DNA from: Candidatus Methanomethylophilus alvi Mx1201
Lineage (GTDB): Archaea; Thermoplasmatota; Thermoplasmata; Methanomassiliicoccales; Methanomethylophilaceae
NCBI RefSeq assembly: GCF_000300255.2
Contig: NC_020913.1
Span: 1,114,692-1,178,691, forward strand
Direction: 5' to 3'
Length of the DNA stretch: 64,000 bases
Position numbers and translations under genes: made by a program. Shown here one piece after another: positions 7,972-17,338 of the stretch (positions are counted from its first letter, which is position 1; every line of letters begins with the position of its first letter). The notes below the pieces were generated by a model that saw only the letters and a list, made by a program, of their open reading frames with translations, ran no database searches and was not told the origin of the DNA.

Positions 7972-9486
7972 TTACTCGTTCTCCTCAGCCTTTGCGCGGG
8001 CGAGGTACGCCTCATCGGCCTTCTTTGCGATGGCCTGCATCTCCTTCAGAACGTCGGCGTCAATGGGCTTGACAGCGTGGTTCTTCAGGACGTCGACGAC
8101 GATCTCGTGGGCAACGTCGGCTGCATCCTTGTAGCCGTTGTTCCTCCAGTCTCCGAGCATAAGCCTGTCGAATACCAGGGGGTCGGACGCAAGGTCGATG
8201 TTCTCCATGGTGGAGGGGTGGGCGATGAAGTCGTTTCCGACTCCGATCTCCTTGATTGCGTCGACGGCGAGGGTCTCGTCGGTTACGGGGACACCCTCCA
8301 TGACCTTCCTCTCCATCCTGATGATATCGTTGTCGATAACCATCTGCTCCATGGAGAAGGTCATTCCGAGCTCGAGCATTCCGGATCCGTAGATCATGTT
8401 GACGCCAGCGAGTGCTGCGAGGAGGGAGGTGATGGTCTTCTCGTGACCAGCCTGTCCATCGGGCACCTTGGCGTCGGTCTACATACCGGCGGTGAAGACG
8501 GGGCACTTGTAGTACTGTCCGAGCTTTGCGACGGATGCGGAGATCAGTCCGAGCTCGGGGGATCCTACAGGTGCGGTTCCCCTCTTCAGGTCGAAGGTGG
8601 TGGTGGAAGATCCGTACCATACCTTTGCGCCGGGGCAGGTCAGCTGGGACAGAACGATTCCGGAAAGGACCTCGGCGTTGTGGGTGACGAGGGTTCCTGC
8701 CAGGAAGACGGAAGAGGATCCGCCGGCCATGGCCATGGACAGAACGTTCACGGGGATTCCGTACCTTGCTCCCTTGATGATGCACTGAGCTGCGTTGTAG
8801 GACAGCTCGAGAGGGGAGGTGGGGCAGACCAGCATGGACATGATGGGCTTCGCTTTTGCCTCGGCCTCGTTGCCGTGGTAGTATGCGAGGACCATGTCGC
8901 GGTAGTACTCGACGTTTCCAGCGACGGGGTCGATGTGGTGGAAGTGCATGGTGGTGTTCATCATGGACGTCAGGCACTCGTGGACATCCTCGGCTCCCTT
9001 TCCAGCCCAGTTCCTTGCGGAAACAGGCAGGGAGAAGTAGGACAGTCCGTCGCACCAGTCGCAGAGCCTTGCGATGTTGGCGAGGTCCTCCTCGTTGGAG
9101 TCCCTGGTCTCGTATTTGCCGTGGCCCTTGTAGTCGCAGACCTGGATACCGGTTCCGAAGCAGGTGTAGTGCACCTTGCCTTTCCACTCCTGGGTGAAGG
9201 TCCTGCTCTCGTCGCGTCCGTACAGGTAGAATTTCTTCGGGACGGTGGAAAGTGCCCTGTCGAGGACGTGTCCGGGGATCTTGACCATCTGGGTCTCCTC
9301 GTCAACGGGGCATCCCGCTGCCTTGAAGATCTCCCTTCCCTCAACGTCCGAAACCTGGACACCGTATGTCTCGAGGACATCCCTGGTAGCCATGTCGATC
9401 CTGCGGATCTCATCGTCGCTGAACAGTTCGAATTTGATTCCGTTCAGAATGTTCTGAGCGGGATACTCGGGTGTAGTTACTCCCAT
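7972..9486 (-). CDS. mttB: Trimethylamine:corrinoid methyltransferase MttB with Pyl336
   Basis: Transfers a methyl from trimethylamine to MttC. The frame is 505 codons from ATG at 9486 to TAA at 7972, interrupted by one TAG at 8479-8481 (codon 336). The family carries pyrrolysine at about residue 334. Both halves are typical: N-terminal [16 protein letters not shown], and after the amber codon [21 protein letters not shown], which fits the end of the TIM barrel. Length fits the roughly 495-residue family. It lies 38 bp behind mtbB. Confidence 0.96.
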
Positions 9487-9524
9487 TACTCTCTTCCTCC
9501 TTTATTTTGTAAGTGTTTTACTCC

Positions 9525-10934
9525 TCAGTTCTTCAGGGACTGGCGGAACTTCTCGCAGCTGTTGATCTTGATGTCAAGCAGCTTCTCGATGTTCATCTTT
9601 GCCGCGATTCCCCTGGGTGCTCCAGGAAGTCCTGTAACGACGCCGATCTTGAGCTCTTCTCTGAGGTCCCTCATTACGTGCTCATCTGCTATGTCGAGCG
9701 TCGACAAGCCTAATTTCTTTGCGACGTACTCCTTTGCCTTGTCGACCTTCATGTTCTTCGCATACTCCATGCGGGCAACGAGGTCTCCGGCAGTGCGGAT
9801 TCCGCCCATTCCGGATGCAAGCATGTGGGCCATGTCCATTCCGACAGGGTCTCCCACTCCGATCTATACACCGTCGCACTTTGCGATCTCGACCATTGCC
9901 TTGCTGGCCCTGGTGACCGCATCTATCGGCGGGGTCTCGAACATGGGGATTCCACCTACTCCCATTCCCAGGTCGCAGTGGACCGGGATGCTTGCCTGCT
10001 TTACGCACTCCTTGACGAAGGTGACTGCCCTTGCCATGTTCCAGGCGAGGGATTTGCTGGTGTTGGTGTTGCAGACGGCTCCGAAGACGTTGGCTCCGGC
10101 CTCCTCGCACATCTTGACCTGCTGGTGGGGGAAGAGTCCTGCGACGGTCTTGCCGTGGAACTCGATTCCGCCGTGGATTCCCATGACGGACTCTCCGGCC
10201 ATTCCGGTGTTGATGTATGCCAGGGGGTTGGCCTTCCTCAGTGCCTCTACTCCCTTCAGTCCACCGACGAAGTCGGCGTCTCCGGCGGATGCCATGGTGT
10301 CGAAGTCGAATCCGTCGGCTCCTGCGGAGATGATCTTGTTTCCGACGTACTCGATGTCCCTTGCCATGTGCTCTGCTGCGAGCTCGGACTGCTGCATGGA
10401 CTCGTCGATCTTGAACTCCCTCATGAGGTCTGCGGGGTTTCCGTAGGGTCCGTCAGGGGCGTAGTAAAGTCCCATGTTGGGCATCGCACCGTAGAAGTAA
10501 GGTGCGACGATCTCCTGCTGGATCTCCTCCATGGTCTGCATCTCCATTGCGATGACAGGCTTCACGGGTTTGATGGAGTAGTCGGAGTGAGCGAGCTCGA
10601 AGGTGTCTGCACCGAGGGCCCTCTCGTGGATAAGGGCGGCCTCGAGCCTGCCCATGTCGACTCCGTTTCCGGAGTTTCCGTTGTCTCCGGTGAAGTCGAG
10701 CTGTCCGATGTCGTAGGTGAGAACGACTTCGTTTCCGGGCTCGACTGCTACGATCCTGTTCTTGTCGCAGATGATGTCTGCGAGCCTCTCGAGGTCGTCT
10801 GCGGTCAGTGCGGGGATGGATCCCATGTCTGCCGCGTCGGCGGTTCCGGCCTGGAGGTCTGCCATGATCTGCTCTTTGGTCATGGTGACCCTCTTTCCGT
10901 CACCCATCCTTGTGTAGAATTCCTGTGCTGCCAT
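9525..10934 (-). CDS. mtbB: Dimethylamine:corrinoid methyltransferase MtbB with Pyl357
   Basis: Transfers a methyl from dimethylamine to MtbC. The frame has 470 codons with one in-frame TAG at 9864-9866 (codon 357, against about 356 in characterised MtbB). N-terminal landmarks are the [13 protein letters not shown] segment and [21 protein letters not shown]. The conserved [31 protein letters not shown] region follows the amber codon. It is 33 bp behind mtbC in the mtbC-mtbB-mttB-mttC operon, so all three methylamines are served within 12 kb. Confidence 0.96.
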
Positions 10935-10967
10935 TGGATTTCCTTCTTTAGGTTGTAAATTACGTTT

Positions 10968-11609
10968 TCAAAGGTCCTTTACTTTGGAGACGGTCTCGGA
11001 AGCGGACTCTCCGTAGACATCCGCACCGATCTTGTCACACCAGGACTGGGTGACAGGTGCTCCGCCGACCATAACGACGATCTTGTCGCGGATTCCTGCT
11101 TCCTTCATCATCTCGATGACGTCCCTCTGGACAGTCATGGTGGTGGTCATGAGGGCAGACATTCCGCACATGGTGCAGCCGTTGTTGCACTCGTCGATGA
11201 ACTTCTGCTTGGGAACGTCGCGTCCGAGATCGTGGACATCGAATCCAGCGCACTGAAGCATGGTGGAGCAGATCGACTTTCCGATGTCGTGGACGTCTCC
11301 CTCGACGGTTCCCATGACGACGGATGCCTTCTTTGCGGCCTCTGCGCCGCCCTGTGCCTTAAGGTCCTCGCCGAGGACTTCCATGGCCTTGGTCATTCCA
11401 GCTGCTGCGGACAGAACGTGGGGCAGGAAGAGTTTTCCCCTCTCGAAGAGAACTCCGACCTCGGTCATTCCGTCTCCCATTGCGTTGATGATGTCGTTTG
11501 CAGGCATCTTGGCTGCCCTGGCTTTCTCGACTGCGTCAAGAATTCCAGGTACTTTGTATGCAACCATTGCATCCTGCAGGGCCTTTTTCTCGTTTTCAAA
11601 TCCTGCCAT
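10968..11609 (-). CDS. mtbC: Dimethylamine corrinoid protein MtbC
   Basis: 213 residues: helical cap, then cobalamin domain with GDVHDIGK (D-x-H-x-x-G) near residue 109, GMSALMTTTM, and GGAPVTQSWCDKIGADVYGE. It carries methyl groups from dimethylamine to coenzyme M methylation. The start at 11609 (MAGFENEK) is chosen over an in-frame codon 90 bp upstream because GAGGAGAG lies 6 bases before it and the extra residues match nothing. First gene of its operon; a TATA box lies at 11702-11710, giving a leader of about 70 nt. Confidence 0.94.
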   Translation of the reverse strand: MAGFENEKKALQDAMVAYKVPGILDAVEKARAAKMPANDIINAMGDGMTEVGVLFERGKLFLPHVLSAAAGMTKAMEVLGEDLKAQGGAEAAKKASVVMGTVEGDVHDIGKSICSTMLQCAGFDVHDLGRDVPKQKFIDECNNGCTMCGMSALMTTTMTVQRDVIEMMKEAGIRDKIVVMVGGAPVTQSWCDKIGADVYGESASETVSKVKDL

Positions 11610-11639
11610 ATTTTCTCTCTCCTCACAATCGGCTGCTAC

Positions 11640-11712
11640 GCAACCGTTGGATTTAGGAAGACGTTGGATGTATTTAACCTTAATCGGGACTGTAAACAAA
11701 CATTTATATATT
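11640..11712 (-). promoter_or_regulatory. mtbC promoter with repeated ATCCAACG in the leader
   Basis: The minus strand shows a TATA box (11702-11710, TATATAAAT). Downstream lie two related 11-mers spaced 17 bp: ATACATCCAACG ending near 11662 and CTAAATCCAACG ending near 11645. They fall at or just after the expected transcription start, a position suited to a repressor or RNA-binding control. Confidence 0.5.
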
Positions 11713-12138
11713 AGATGCCTGCGAGCTCAATCATAGTTAAGAGATACCTTTATATACTGATGGTTGGAACCATTAACCACCCAGTAATTGTACGTTTCCA
11801 CATACAAGTAAAAAACCGGAGAATCAAACCGTGTTTAAGAGGTTGGAACAGAACAGATCTGGCCAAATCTCCCGTCGCATAAGGCGATCGCTCCAGATTT
11901 TATATTGACAAAATACCCCATTTCGTTAAAAACCGATATCATCGATATGCAATTCACATCTCTTCTTAATATAATATATAAAACAAACGGAAATAAGAGC
12001 GGATCTCACGGATGAAGGCGTCGGATATGACGATGGCACATCACCCATGTTAAGTAACATCCCATCGAAAACACCCGATTGGATGTAACAATCATCCATC
12101 AATTATAATCCATGTGTGTAGTTTACTTTATAAATATT

Positions 12139-12155
12139 GGGGGCTATGCGCCCCC
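12139..12155 (-). terminator. Terminator-like hairpin after the APC permease
   Basis: On the minus strand GGGGGC and GCCCCC enclose a five-base loop, followed by AATATTTATAAAG. It lies about 25 bp past the permease stop. Confidence 0.55.
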
Positions 12156-12179
12156 CTTTAAGGGGTTTGTTGGGGTTTA

Positions 12180-13649
12180 TCACTCCTTTCCGGAGCACTT
12201 GTCCTCGGACACGTCGTCCTTGTGGTCCTGCACATACCACCAAAGCGGGATGAACAGCAGGAGGATGACGGCACCGAGGATCGCGGGCATGAGTCCTCCG
12301 GACAGATTGTAGCTCCAGTAGATGAGGCAGGGAAGCCATACACAGAACTGTATCACGACCATGACGGCGATCAGATACTCCCATCCTCTGGGTGCCTTGA
12401 ACGGCCTGTCGAGACCCTTGAACTTCGCATCCCTCCTGGTCTTGACGAACGCGGCAAGAGCGATTCCGTTGGCGATACAGTATCCCATGGCGGATGCCGA
12501 AAGGATCGTCATATTCGTGTCTCCCGATCCGGCCACACATCCGCTGTAACCGACGATGAGCACGAGGAGCATGTTGAACACGCTGACGAAGAGCATGGCG
12601 TTGGTAGGCATGCCGAACTTGTTGACCTTGAGGAACCAGCTGGGCAGGTTCTTCTCCTGTGCCATGGAGAACAGGGTCCTGGAGGAACCGAGGAACCCGG
12701 TCTGGATGACGAGGATCATAGCGACGATGAGGAGGAACAGTGCGACGTACTTCCCGAGGTCTCCGAACACCTTCTCGGCGATGGGGACGAGGGCGGCGTT
12801 TCCGTATGCGTCGAGATTGTCGACGGACCCGTACACACCGACGGATACGAAGAAGTACATGAACAGACAGATCAGACCGCAGCTGAACAGGGCCTTGGGG
12901 ACGTCCTTTCCGGGCTCCTTGTACTCGGGCCCGTAGATGGCGGCCGTCTCCCAGGCACAGGCACTCCATTGTGCCAGACCGAAGCATCCGAACAGCAGGA
13001 CGAGGTCCTCGAATCCCCAACTCCATCCGGGAGCGGTCATACGGTCGGTGATGAGATCCAGGTCGAACATCCCGGTGACGAACGCACCTGCGATGATTAT
13101 TACGATCGGGACGATGGATATTATGGCAAGAATGGTACCGAGCTTGGCACCTCCCTCGAGTCCGCGGGAACCGAGGACGTACATGAGAATGACGATACAA
13201 AGACCGATGGCGAGATAAAGACCCAGATTTGCCCATCCGGCCAGCTCCAGGTCGAACATCCTGATAAGATAGTCACCGATGAGCATGGTGAAGATGGCGA
13301 CCACCGGGCACCACGCGAACCAGTAGCACCAGGCACTGAAGGCCCCGACGAATTTCCTTAGATCGTGGGGATTGGACTTATTCTTAGGTTGGAAAACCGT
13401 TTGCGCACACCCGGGAAGACCTGTGGCATTAGGGAATACGGTGACCATCTCACCGTATGCGAGATTCTGCAGGAATCCCTGAATGACGGAAAGACACCAC
13501 ACAACAATACAAAGCCCCCATACGATGCTACTTACATCATATAATGAGGGAAGGATCAGCAGAGGCACGCCTAGGGCGATGAACATCCCCTGCTTCCAGC
13601 TTACCGAGCGCTTCAGACCGCCCTCGGCTACACCCGTTTCTTCAGACAT
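12180..13649 (-). CDS. APC-superfamily permease, probable amine or amino-acid transporter
   Basis: 489 residues with about twelve membrane spans; the first spans contain GVPLLILPSLYDVSS and AYGEMVTVFPNATGLPGC, the latter resembling the APC helix 2 region. The highly charged C-terminus (HKDDVSEDKCSGKE) is cytoplasmic. It faces the same way as the mtb-mtt operon and ends 570 bp upstream of mtbC. Import of a methylamine is a plausible role given position; an amino acid or polyamine is the alternative. Its leader contains two strong hairpins and a TACATCCAA motif. Confidence 0.85.
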   Translation of the reverse strand: MSEETGVAEGGLKRSVSWKQGMFIALGVPLLILPSLYDVSSIVWGLCIVVWCLSVIQGFLQNLAYGEMVTVFPNATGLPGCAQTVFQPKNKSNPHDLRKFVGAFSAWCYWFAWCPVVAIFTMLIGDYLIRMFDLELAGWANLGLYLAIGLCIVILMYVLGSRGLEGGAKLGTILAIISIVPIVIIIAGAFVTGMFDLDLITDRMTAPGWSWGFEDLVLLFGCFGLAQWSACAWETAAIYGPEYKEPGKDVPKALFSCGLICLFMYFFVSVGVYGSVDNLDAYGNAALVPIAEKVFGDLGKYVALFLLIVAMILVIQTGFLGSSRTLFSMAQEKNLPSWFLKVNKFGMPTNAMLFVSVFNMLLVLIVGYSGCVAGSGDTNMTILSASAMGYCIANGIALAAFVKTRRDAKFKGLDRPFKAPRGWEYLIAVMVVIQFCVWLPCLIYWSYNLSGGLMPAILGAVILLLFIPLWWYVQDHKDDVSEDKCSGKE

Positions 13650-13996
13650 AGTAAATCACTTTATTTGCATCCCTGACGAGATTCTGTGTCCGCCAGAGAG
13701 TAAGAGGGCGGACACAACCGGTCGCCAGACCGGCGGCAGCGAGGAGTTGAGTAACATTTCGGAAGAGCTGTAACCCCAGTTTCGCTGTTGGATGTAAAAT
13801 TTGAATGCTCAATATATAAGGATTTTCGATTGTAAGTAAAAATATTTAAATATTATAAATTTTGGACGGATTCCAAAAAGTTAATATTAAATATAACAAT
13901 TACAAAATAAACATCATTCGTAAATAGATTTATATACCAATTCATTGGGAAACATCAACCCATTATCGACTTCATCCAAAAGCCGTTCCTGCGAAT
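13650..13996. other. Divergent promoter region, APC permease and M18 aminopeptidase
   Basis: 347 bp: the permease leader hairpins, a TTGGATGTA motif at 13788-13796, the permease TATA box, an AT-rich core and a plus-strand TATA box (tttatata, 13929-13936) for the aminopeptidase. No further gene seen. Confidence 0.6.
13686..13733 (-). promoter_or_regulatory. Double-hairpin leader of the APC permease gene
   Basis: 13686-13694 pairs with 13707-13715 (GTGTCCGCC, 9 bp) and 13718-13723 pairs with 13728-13733 (CCGGTC, 6 bp, GCCA loop). With a minus-strand TATA box at 13811-13819, both lie in the untranslated leader, 37-84 bases ahead of the ATG. A structured leader on a transporter gene suggests translational control; no known riboswitch class is recognised. 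Confidence 0.5.
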
Positions 13997-15454
13997 GTGT
14001 CAAATATCCGCCTAAACATGCAGAAAAGCATGGTTAGCAAAAAAGAGGACAAGAGCGCTGGCCAGGAACTCGAGGAAAAGCTTCTGATGAAGCCCAAGGT
14101 CCTCGGAGAGACCGACAACGGTCTCCTCGGAGAGGCTATGGAATATGGAGAGGAATACAAGGAGTTCCTCAAACATAAGACAGAGCGCGAGATCCTGGAT
14201 TATTCGCTCCCTATAGCGAAAGAGAACGGCTACACCGAGTTCGTACTCGGTACGAAATACAAGGCCGGGGACAAGGTCTTCTTCAACAACCGCGACAAGA
14301 ACCTCATTCTGATGACGTTCGGAAAGAGGCCCGTCATCGAGGGTGTCAGGATCAGCGTCGCCCACGTGGACAGCCCCAGGCTCGACTTCAAGCCCAACCC
14401 CCTGTTCGAATCTACGGACATGGCCTATTTCAAGACCCACTACTACGGCGGGATCAAGAAGTACCAGTGGACCGCCATCCCCCTCTCGCTTCACGGAGTG
14501 GTCACCCTTGCGGACGGCAAGACCGTCAAAGTAAGGGTCGGAGAGGATCCGGAAGACCCGCAGTTCTGCATCACCGACCTGCTCCCCCACCTGGCACGCG
14601 ACCAGGTCTCCAAGCCCGGGAACAAGATGATAGACGCCGAACAGATGAACATCCTGATCGGCTCCTGGCCCTTCAAGGACGACAAGGTGTCCCAGAAGGT
14701 CAAACTGAACATCATGAACATCCTGTTCGAGAAATACGGCATCACCGAGACGGACTTCCTTTCCGCAGAACTGTGCGCATGCCCCGCATTCCAGCCCAGG
14801 GACCTGGGATTCGACAGATCCATGGTCGCCGCCTACGGTCAGGACGACAAGGTCTGCGCCTTCGCCCAGTTCAAAGCCGAACTGGACACCAAGGAGCCGG
14901 AATTCACCACCATGATGGTCTTCGCCGACAAGGAGGAGACCGGATCCGACGGACCCACCGGCATGAGGTCCGTATTCTGGAAGGACTTCCTGGAGGACGT
15001 CGCATCCGCCTGGAACTACCCGATCCGCCACGTACTCAGGAGCTCCATGTGTCTGTCCTGCGACGTCAACGCGGCCGTCGACCCGGCATGGTCCGAGGCG
15101 TTCGAGATGAACAACTGCTCCTTCCTCGGAAGGGGACCCGTCGTATCCAAGTACACCGGCAGCGGCGGTAAGTACTCCACCAACGACGCTTCCGCCGAGG
15201 TAATGGGATATCTCAGAGGCATACTCGACGAGGCCAAGGTCCAGTGGCAGGTCGGAGAACTCGGGAAGACGGATGTGGGAGGCGGAGGGACCATCGCCGT
15301 GGACATCTCCGTACACAACCTGGACACCGTCGACATGGGTGTACCCGTACTGTCCATGCATGCGCCCCTCGAGGTCACCTCGAAGGCCGACGACTACATG
15401 CTGTACAAAGCCGTCCTGGCATACTTCAACTACAAGAAGCCCAAGACCATCTGA
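13997..15454 (+). CDS. M18-family zinc aminopeptidase
   Basis: Cytosolic metallo-aminopeptidase that removes N-terminal residues, usually acidic ones. Family landmarks include ISVAHVDSPRLDFKPNPL (metal-binding His and Asp), ADKEETGSDGPTGM (catalytic Glu pair) and, at the C-terminus, DVGGGGTIAVDI and VPVLSMHAPLEVTSKADDY with the last metal His. Length of 460-485 residues is normal. The start is uncertain: GTG at 13997 or ATG at 14018 or 14030; none has a clear ribosome site. The TATA box at 13929-13936 allows any of them. Confidence 0.93.
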   Translation: MSNIRLNMQKSMVSKKEDKSAGQELEEKLLMKPKVLGETDNGLLGEAMEYGEEYKEFLKHKTEREILDYSLPIAKENGYTEFVLGTKYKAGDKVFFNNRDKNLILMTFGKRPVIEGVRISVAHVDSPRLDFKPNPLFESTDMAYFKTHYYGGIKKYQWTAIPLSLHGVVTLADGKTVKVRVGEDPEDPQFCITDLLPHLARDQVSKPGNKMIDAEQMNILIGSWPFKDDKVSQKVKLNIMNILFEKYGITETDFLSAELCACPAFQPRDLGFDRSMVAAYGQDDKVCAFAQFKAELDTKEPEFTTMMVFADKEETGSDGPTGMRSVFWKDFLEDVASAWNYPIRHVLRSSMCLSCDVNAAVDPAWSEAFEMNNCSFLGRGPVVSKYTGSGGKYSTNDASAEVMGYLRGILDEAKVQWQVGELGKTDVGGGGTIAVDISVHNLDTVDMGVPVLSMHAPLEVTSKADDYMLYKAVLAYFNYKKPKTI

Positions 15455-15465
15455 GAAAGAAAACC

Positions 15466-15489
15466 GGGGAGGGGATGTCCCCCCTCCCC
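15466..15489 (+). terminator. Terminator of the M18 aminopeptidase gene
   Basis: GGGGAGGGG and CCCCTCCCC form a 9-bp stem, followed by TTCTTCATATTTTTATT. It lies 11 bases past the stop codon, between convergent genes. Confidence 0.75.
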
Positions 15490-15532
15490 TTCTTCATATT
15501 TTTATTATATATATATTAAAAGAGACCGAAGG

Positions 15533-16288
15533 TCACTCCTTGGTGCCCTCGTATATGTTCACGGCACCGAAGTTCTTGGAATGGGCCTTCACATCCTTGA
15601 AACCGGCCTTCCTGAACTTCTCCGCCATGACCTCTCCATGTGGGAATCCCTTGATGGAGTTGACCAACCAGTCGTACGCGGGCATCTTGCCGTCGATCTT
15701 CTCGCCCTTATCGTACTTGCGACCGATCTTCTGTACACGGTTCTTCATATAGAGGTTGTAGAAATAGCGGATGAAACGGTTGTCGGGGGTCGCCATCTCC
15801 GCGACTACGACCTTTCCCCCGTGGTCCAGGACACGATACATCTCGTCTATGGCCTTCTGGACATCGTTGACGTTCCTCAGCATGTATCCGGAGGTGACCA
15901 GGTGGAACGATCCCTCCGGGAACTGAAGATCCAGTGCATCCCCTTCCACGAACTCCACCTCGGGGCGTCCGTTCTCCCTCATCTTCATGTCGGCGTACTT
16001 GAGCATCTCGGGGGTGATGTCGAGACCTATGACCTTCCCTTCCGGGCCGGCGTTCTCCTTGACGAGGAAGGCGATCTCCCCGGTACCTGTGCCGATATCG
16101 ATGCACTTCTTCCCCCTGATGTCGCCGGCCAGCTTCATCATGTATCTGTGCCAGCCCTGGATCATCCGGAGGGACATTATCTCGTTCATCTCATCGTAGT
16201 ATCCCGCGATCTCGGTGAAGACGTCCTTTACATAGACCTCTTTACCTTCGAACTGGGTACCGTTCATCTTTACCTCTTCGTCAGTCAT
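15533..16288 (-). CDS. UbiE/MenG-like C-methyltransferase
   Basis: 251-residue class I SAM methyltransferase. The SAM-binding loop CIDIGTGTGEIAF is near residues 63-75, and VIGLDITPEMLKYA, FVEGDALDLQFPEGSFHLVTSGYMLRNV and RVLDHGGKVVVAEMATP follow in the order typical of UbiE/COQ5, including the N-terminal segment VFTEIAGYYDEMNEIMSLRMIQGWHRYM. UbiE methylates prenylated quinone rings in the membrane. The gene is 9 bp downstream of a UbiA-like prenyltransferase, so the two probably act on one lipid-linked product. In Methanosarcina such a product would be methanophenazine; in Thermoplasma, a menaquinone. The actual product is unknown here. Confidence 0.85.
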   Translation of the reverse strand: MTDEEVKMNGTQFEGKEVYVKDVFTEIAGYYDEMNEIMSLRMIQGWHRYMMKLAGDIRGKKCIDIGTGTGEIAFLVKENAGPEGKVIGLDITPEMLKYADMKMRENGRPEVEFVEGDALDLQFPEGSFHLVTSGYMLRNVNDVQKAIDEMYRVLDHGGKVVVAEMATPDNRFIRYFYNLYMKNRVQKIGRKYDKGEKIDGKMPAYDWLVNSIKGFPHGEVMAEKFRKAGFKDVKAHSKNFGAVNIYEGTKE

Positions 16289-16297
16289 TATGAGCCC

Positions 16298-17203
16298 TCA
16301 GAATATGTAATACGCTATAAGGTATCCTATCACGAGAAGCACTCCGAAATGCCAGTTGAGCCTGAACGCCATAGGCACCAGGAGCCTGCTGTTCCCGGGA
16401 TCGGAAGGTGCCAGCCTGCTGTTCGCGTAAAGTATGTACAAGTCATACAAGGTGATGAAGGCCAAGGCGCACATCCAGGGAAGGACCTCTGTGACGATCA
16501 ACAGTGCCAGTATGACGAATCCCACCGTGTTCTCGAACAGATACAGGCGCATGCTGTTCTCGTAGGACATATGACTGGACAGAGTCCCTACGTGGGCCTT
16601 CTTGTCCTCGTGGTAGTCCCTCGTCTCGTTGCCGCTCAGAACGGCCGTGATCGTGAACGCATTGGGCAGGGACATCAACAAGACCTCCCAGGAGAGATCT
16701 CCGGACATCACGTAGTACGTGCCGAGAGGCATGAGGATGCCCATCAGGACGAACACCCCTATCTGTCCCAGACCGTGATACTTGTAGGATGCTCCCACCG
16801 TATAGAGGCCTGCCCCGGCCAGCCCTACGATGCCGAACGCCAGTATGCCCCACCCTATATACCAGATGAAGACAAGCCCGCATAACGCGACGATACCCAG
16901 ACACGCCAATCCTGCCCAGAGGACCTTCTCCGGGGACAGGGTCCCGGTGACCAGTTCGGGCGAGCGGGTCTCGTTCTCCACGGTATCCGTGCCTTTTACG
17001 AAATCACCGTAGGTGTTCAGGATGTTCGCCGCGGACTGCAGAAGGCATCCGCACACCAGGACCATCAGGAAGATCCACCAGCAGAACTCCCCGTCATGAT
17101 ATGCCACCGCCCCTCCGATGAGGACCGGGACAACCGCCCCGTGGAGCGTCCACGGTCTGAAAACGTTGAACCATCCGGCTTTCACCGGCTTCACGTCCGC
17201 CAT
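16298..17203 (-). CDS. UbiA-family prenyltransferase (MenA-like)
   Basis: Integral-membrane enzyme that joins an isoprenoid chain to an aromatic acceptor. In the 301-residue protein the first Asp-rich motif is seen as NTYGDFVKGTDT (N-x-x-x-D-x-x-x-x-x-D), and the second as GNETRDYHEDKKAHVGTL (D-x-x-x-D). The N-terminal FRPWTLHGAVVPV is typical of MenA. Eight or nine hydrophobic spans are visible. The start at 17203 (MADVKP) is preferred to an upstream frame start because the extra 20 residues are not membrane-like. Operon with the UbiE-like gene. Confidence 0.85.
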   Translation of the reverse strand: MADVKPVKAGWFNVFRPWTLHGAVVPVLIGGAVAYHDGEFCWWIFLMVLVCGCLLQSAANILNTYGDFVKGTDTVENETRSPELVTGTLSPEKVLWAGLACLGIVALCGLVFIWYIGWGILAFGIVGLAGAGLYTVGASYKYHGLGQIGVFVLMGILMPLGTYYVMSGDLSWEVLLMSLPNAFTITAVLSGNETRDYHEDKKAHVGTLSSHMSYENSMRLYLFENTVGFVILALLIVTEVLPWMCALAFITLYDLYILYANSRLAPSDPGNSRLLVPMAFRLNWHFGVLLVIGYLIAYYIF

Positions 17204-17338
17204 GCCGGGAGGATAATGAAAAGGATAGATAAACCTTGGACCCGCACCATTATCATAACCCAATATGTGTTAAATAATGACGTAAAGAGGATATATTCAG
17301 TTGAAGTAATCGTCCTGACATATCTGGGGGATGGTCGA

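Larger units (their letters stand above)
11610..12179. other. Intergenic region between mtbC and the APC permease
   Basis: 570 bp without a recognisable gene. It holds the mtbC promoter and leader, a plus-strand TATA-like box (tttatata at about 11750), GGTTGGAAC repeats near 11764 and 11839, a TTGGATGTA motif at 12079-12087 and the terminator of the APC permease at 12139-12155. I see no tRNA-like fold and no biased reading frame. Confidence 0.55.

Noticed and set aside
8077..10446. A 789-codon plus-strand open frame opposite mttB and mtbB, and similar long antisense frames at 2604-4061 and 42458-45385.
   Set aside because: They mirror strongly codon-biased minus-strand genes. The translated proteins are rich in Gly, Val, Asp and His with no recognisable motif, as expected for the opposite strand of GC3-biased genes.
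1102..10934. Four methyltransferase genes that look broken into two frames each, as if pseudogenes.
   Set aside because: Each is interrupted only by one in-phase TAG at the family pyrrolysine position, and tRNA-Pyl and PylS are encoded in the same window.
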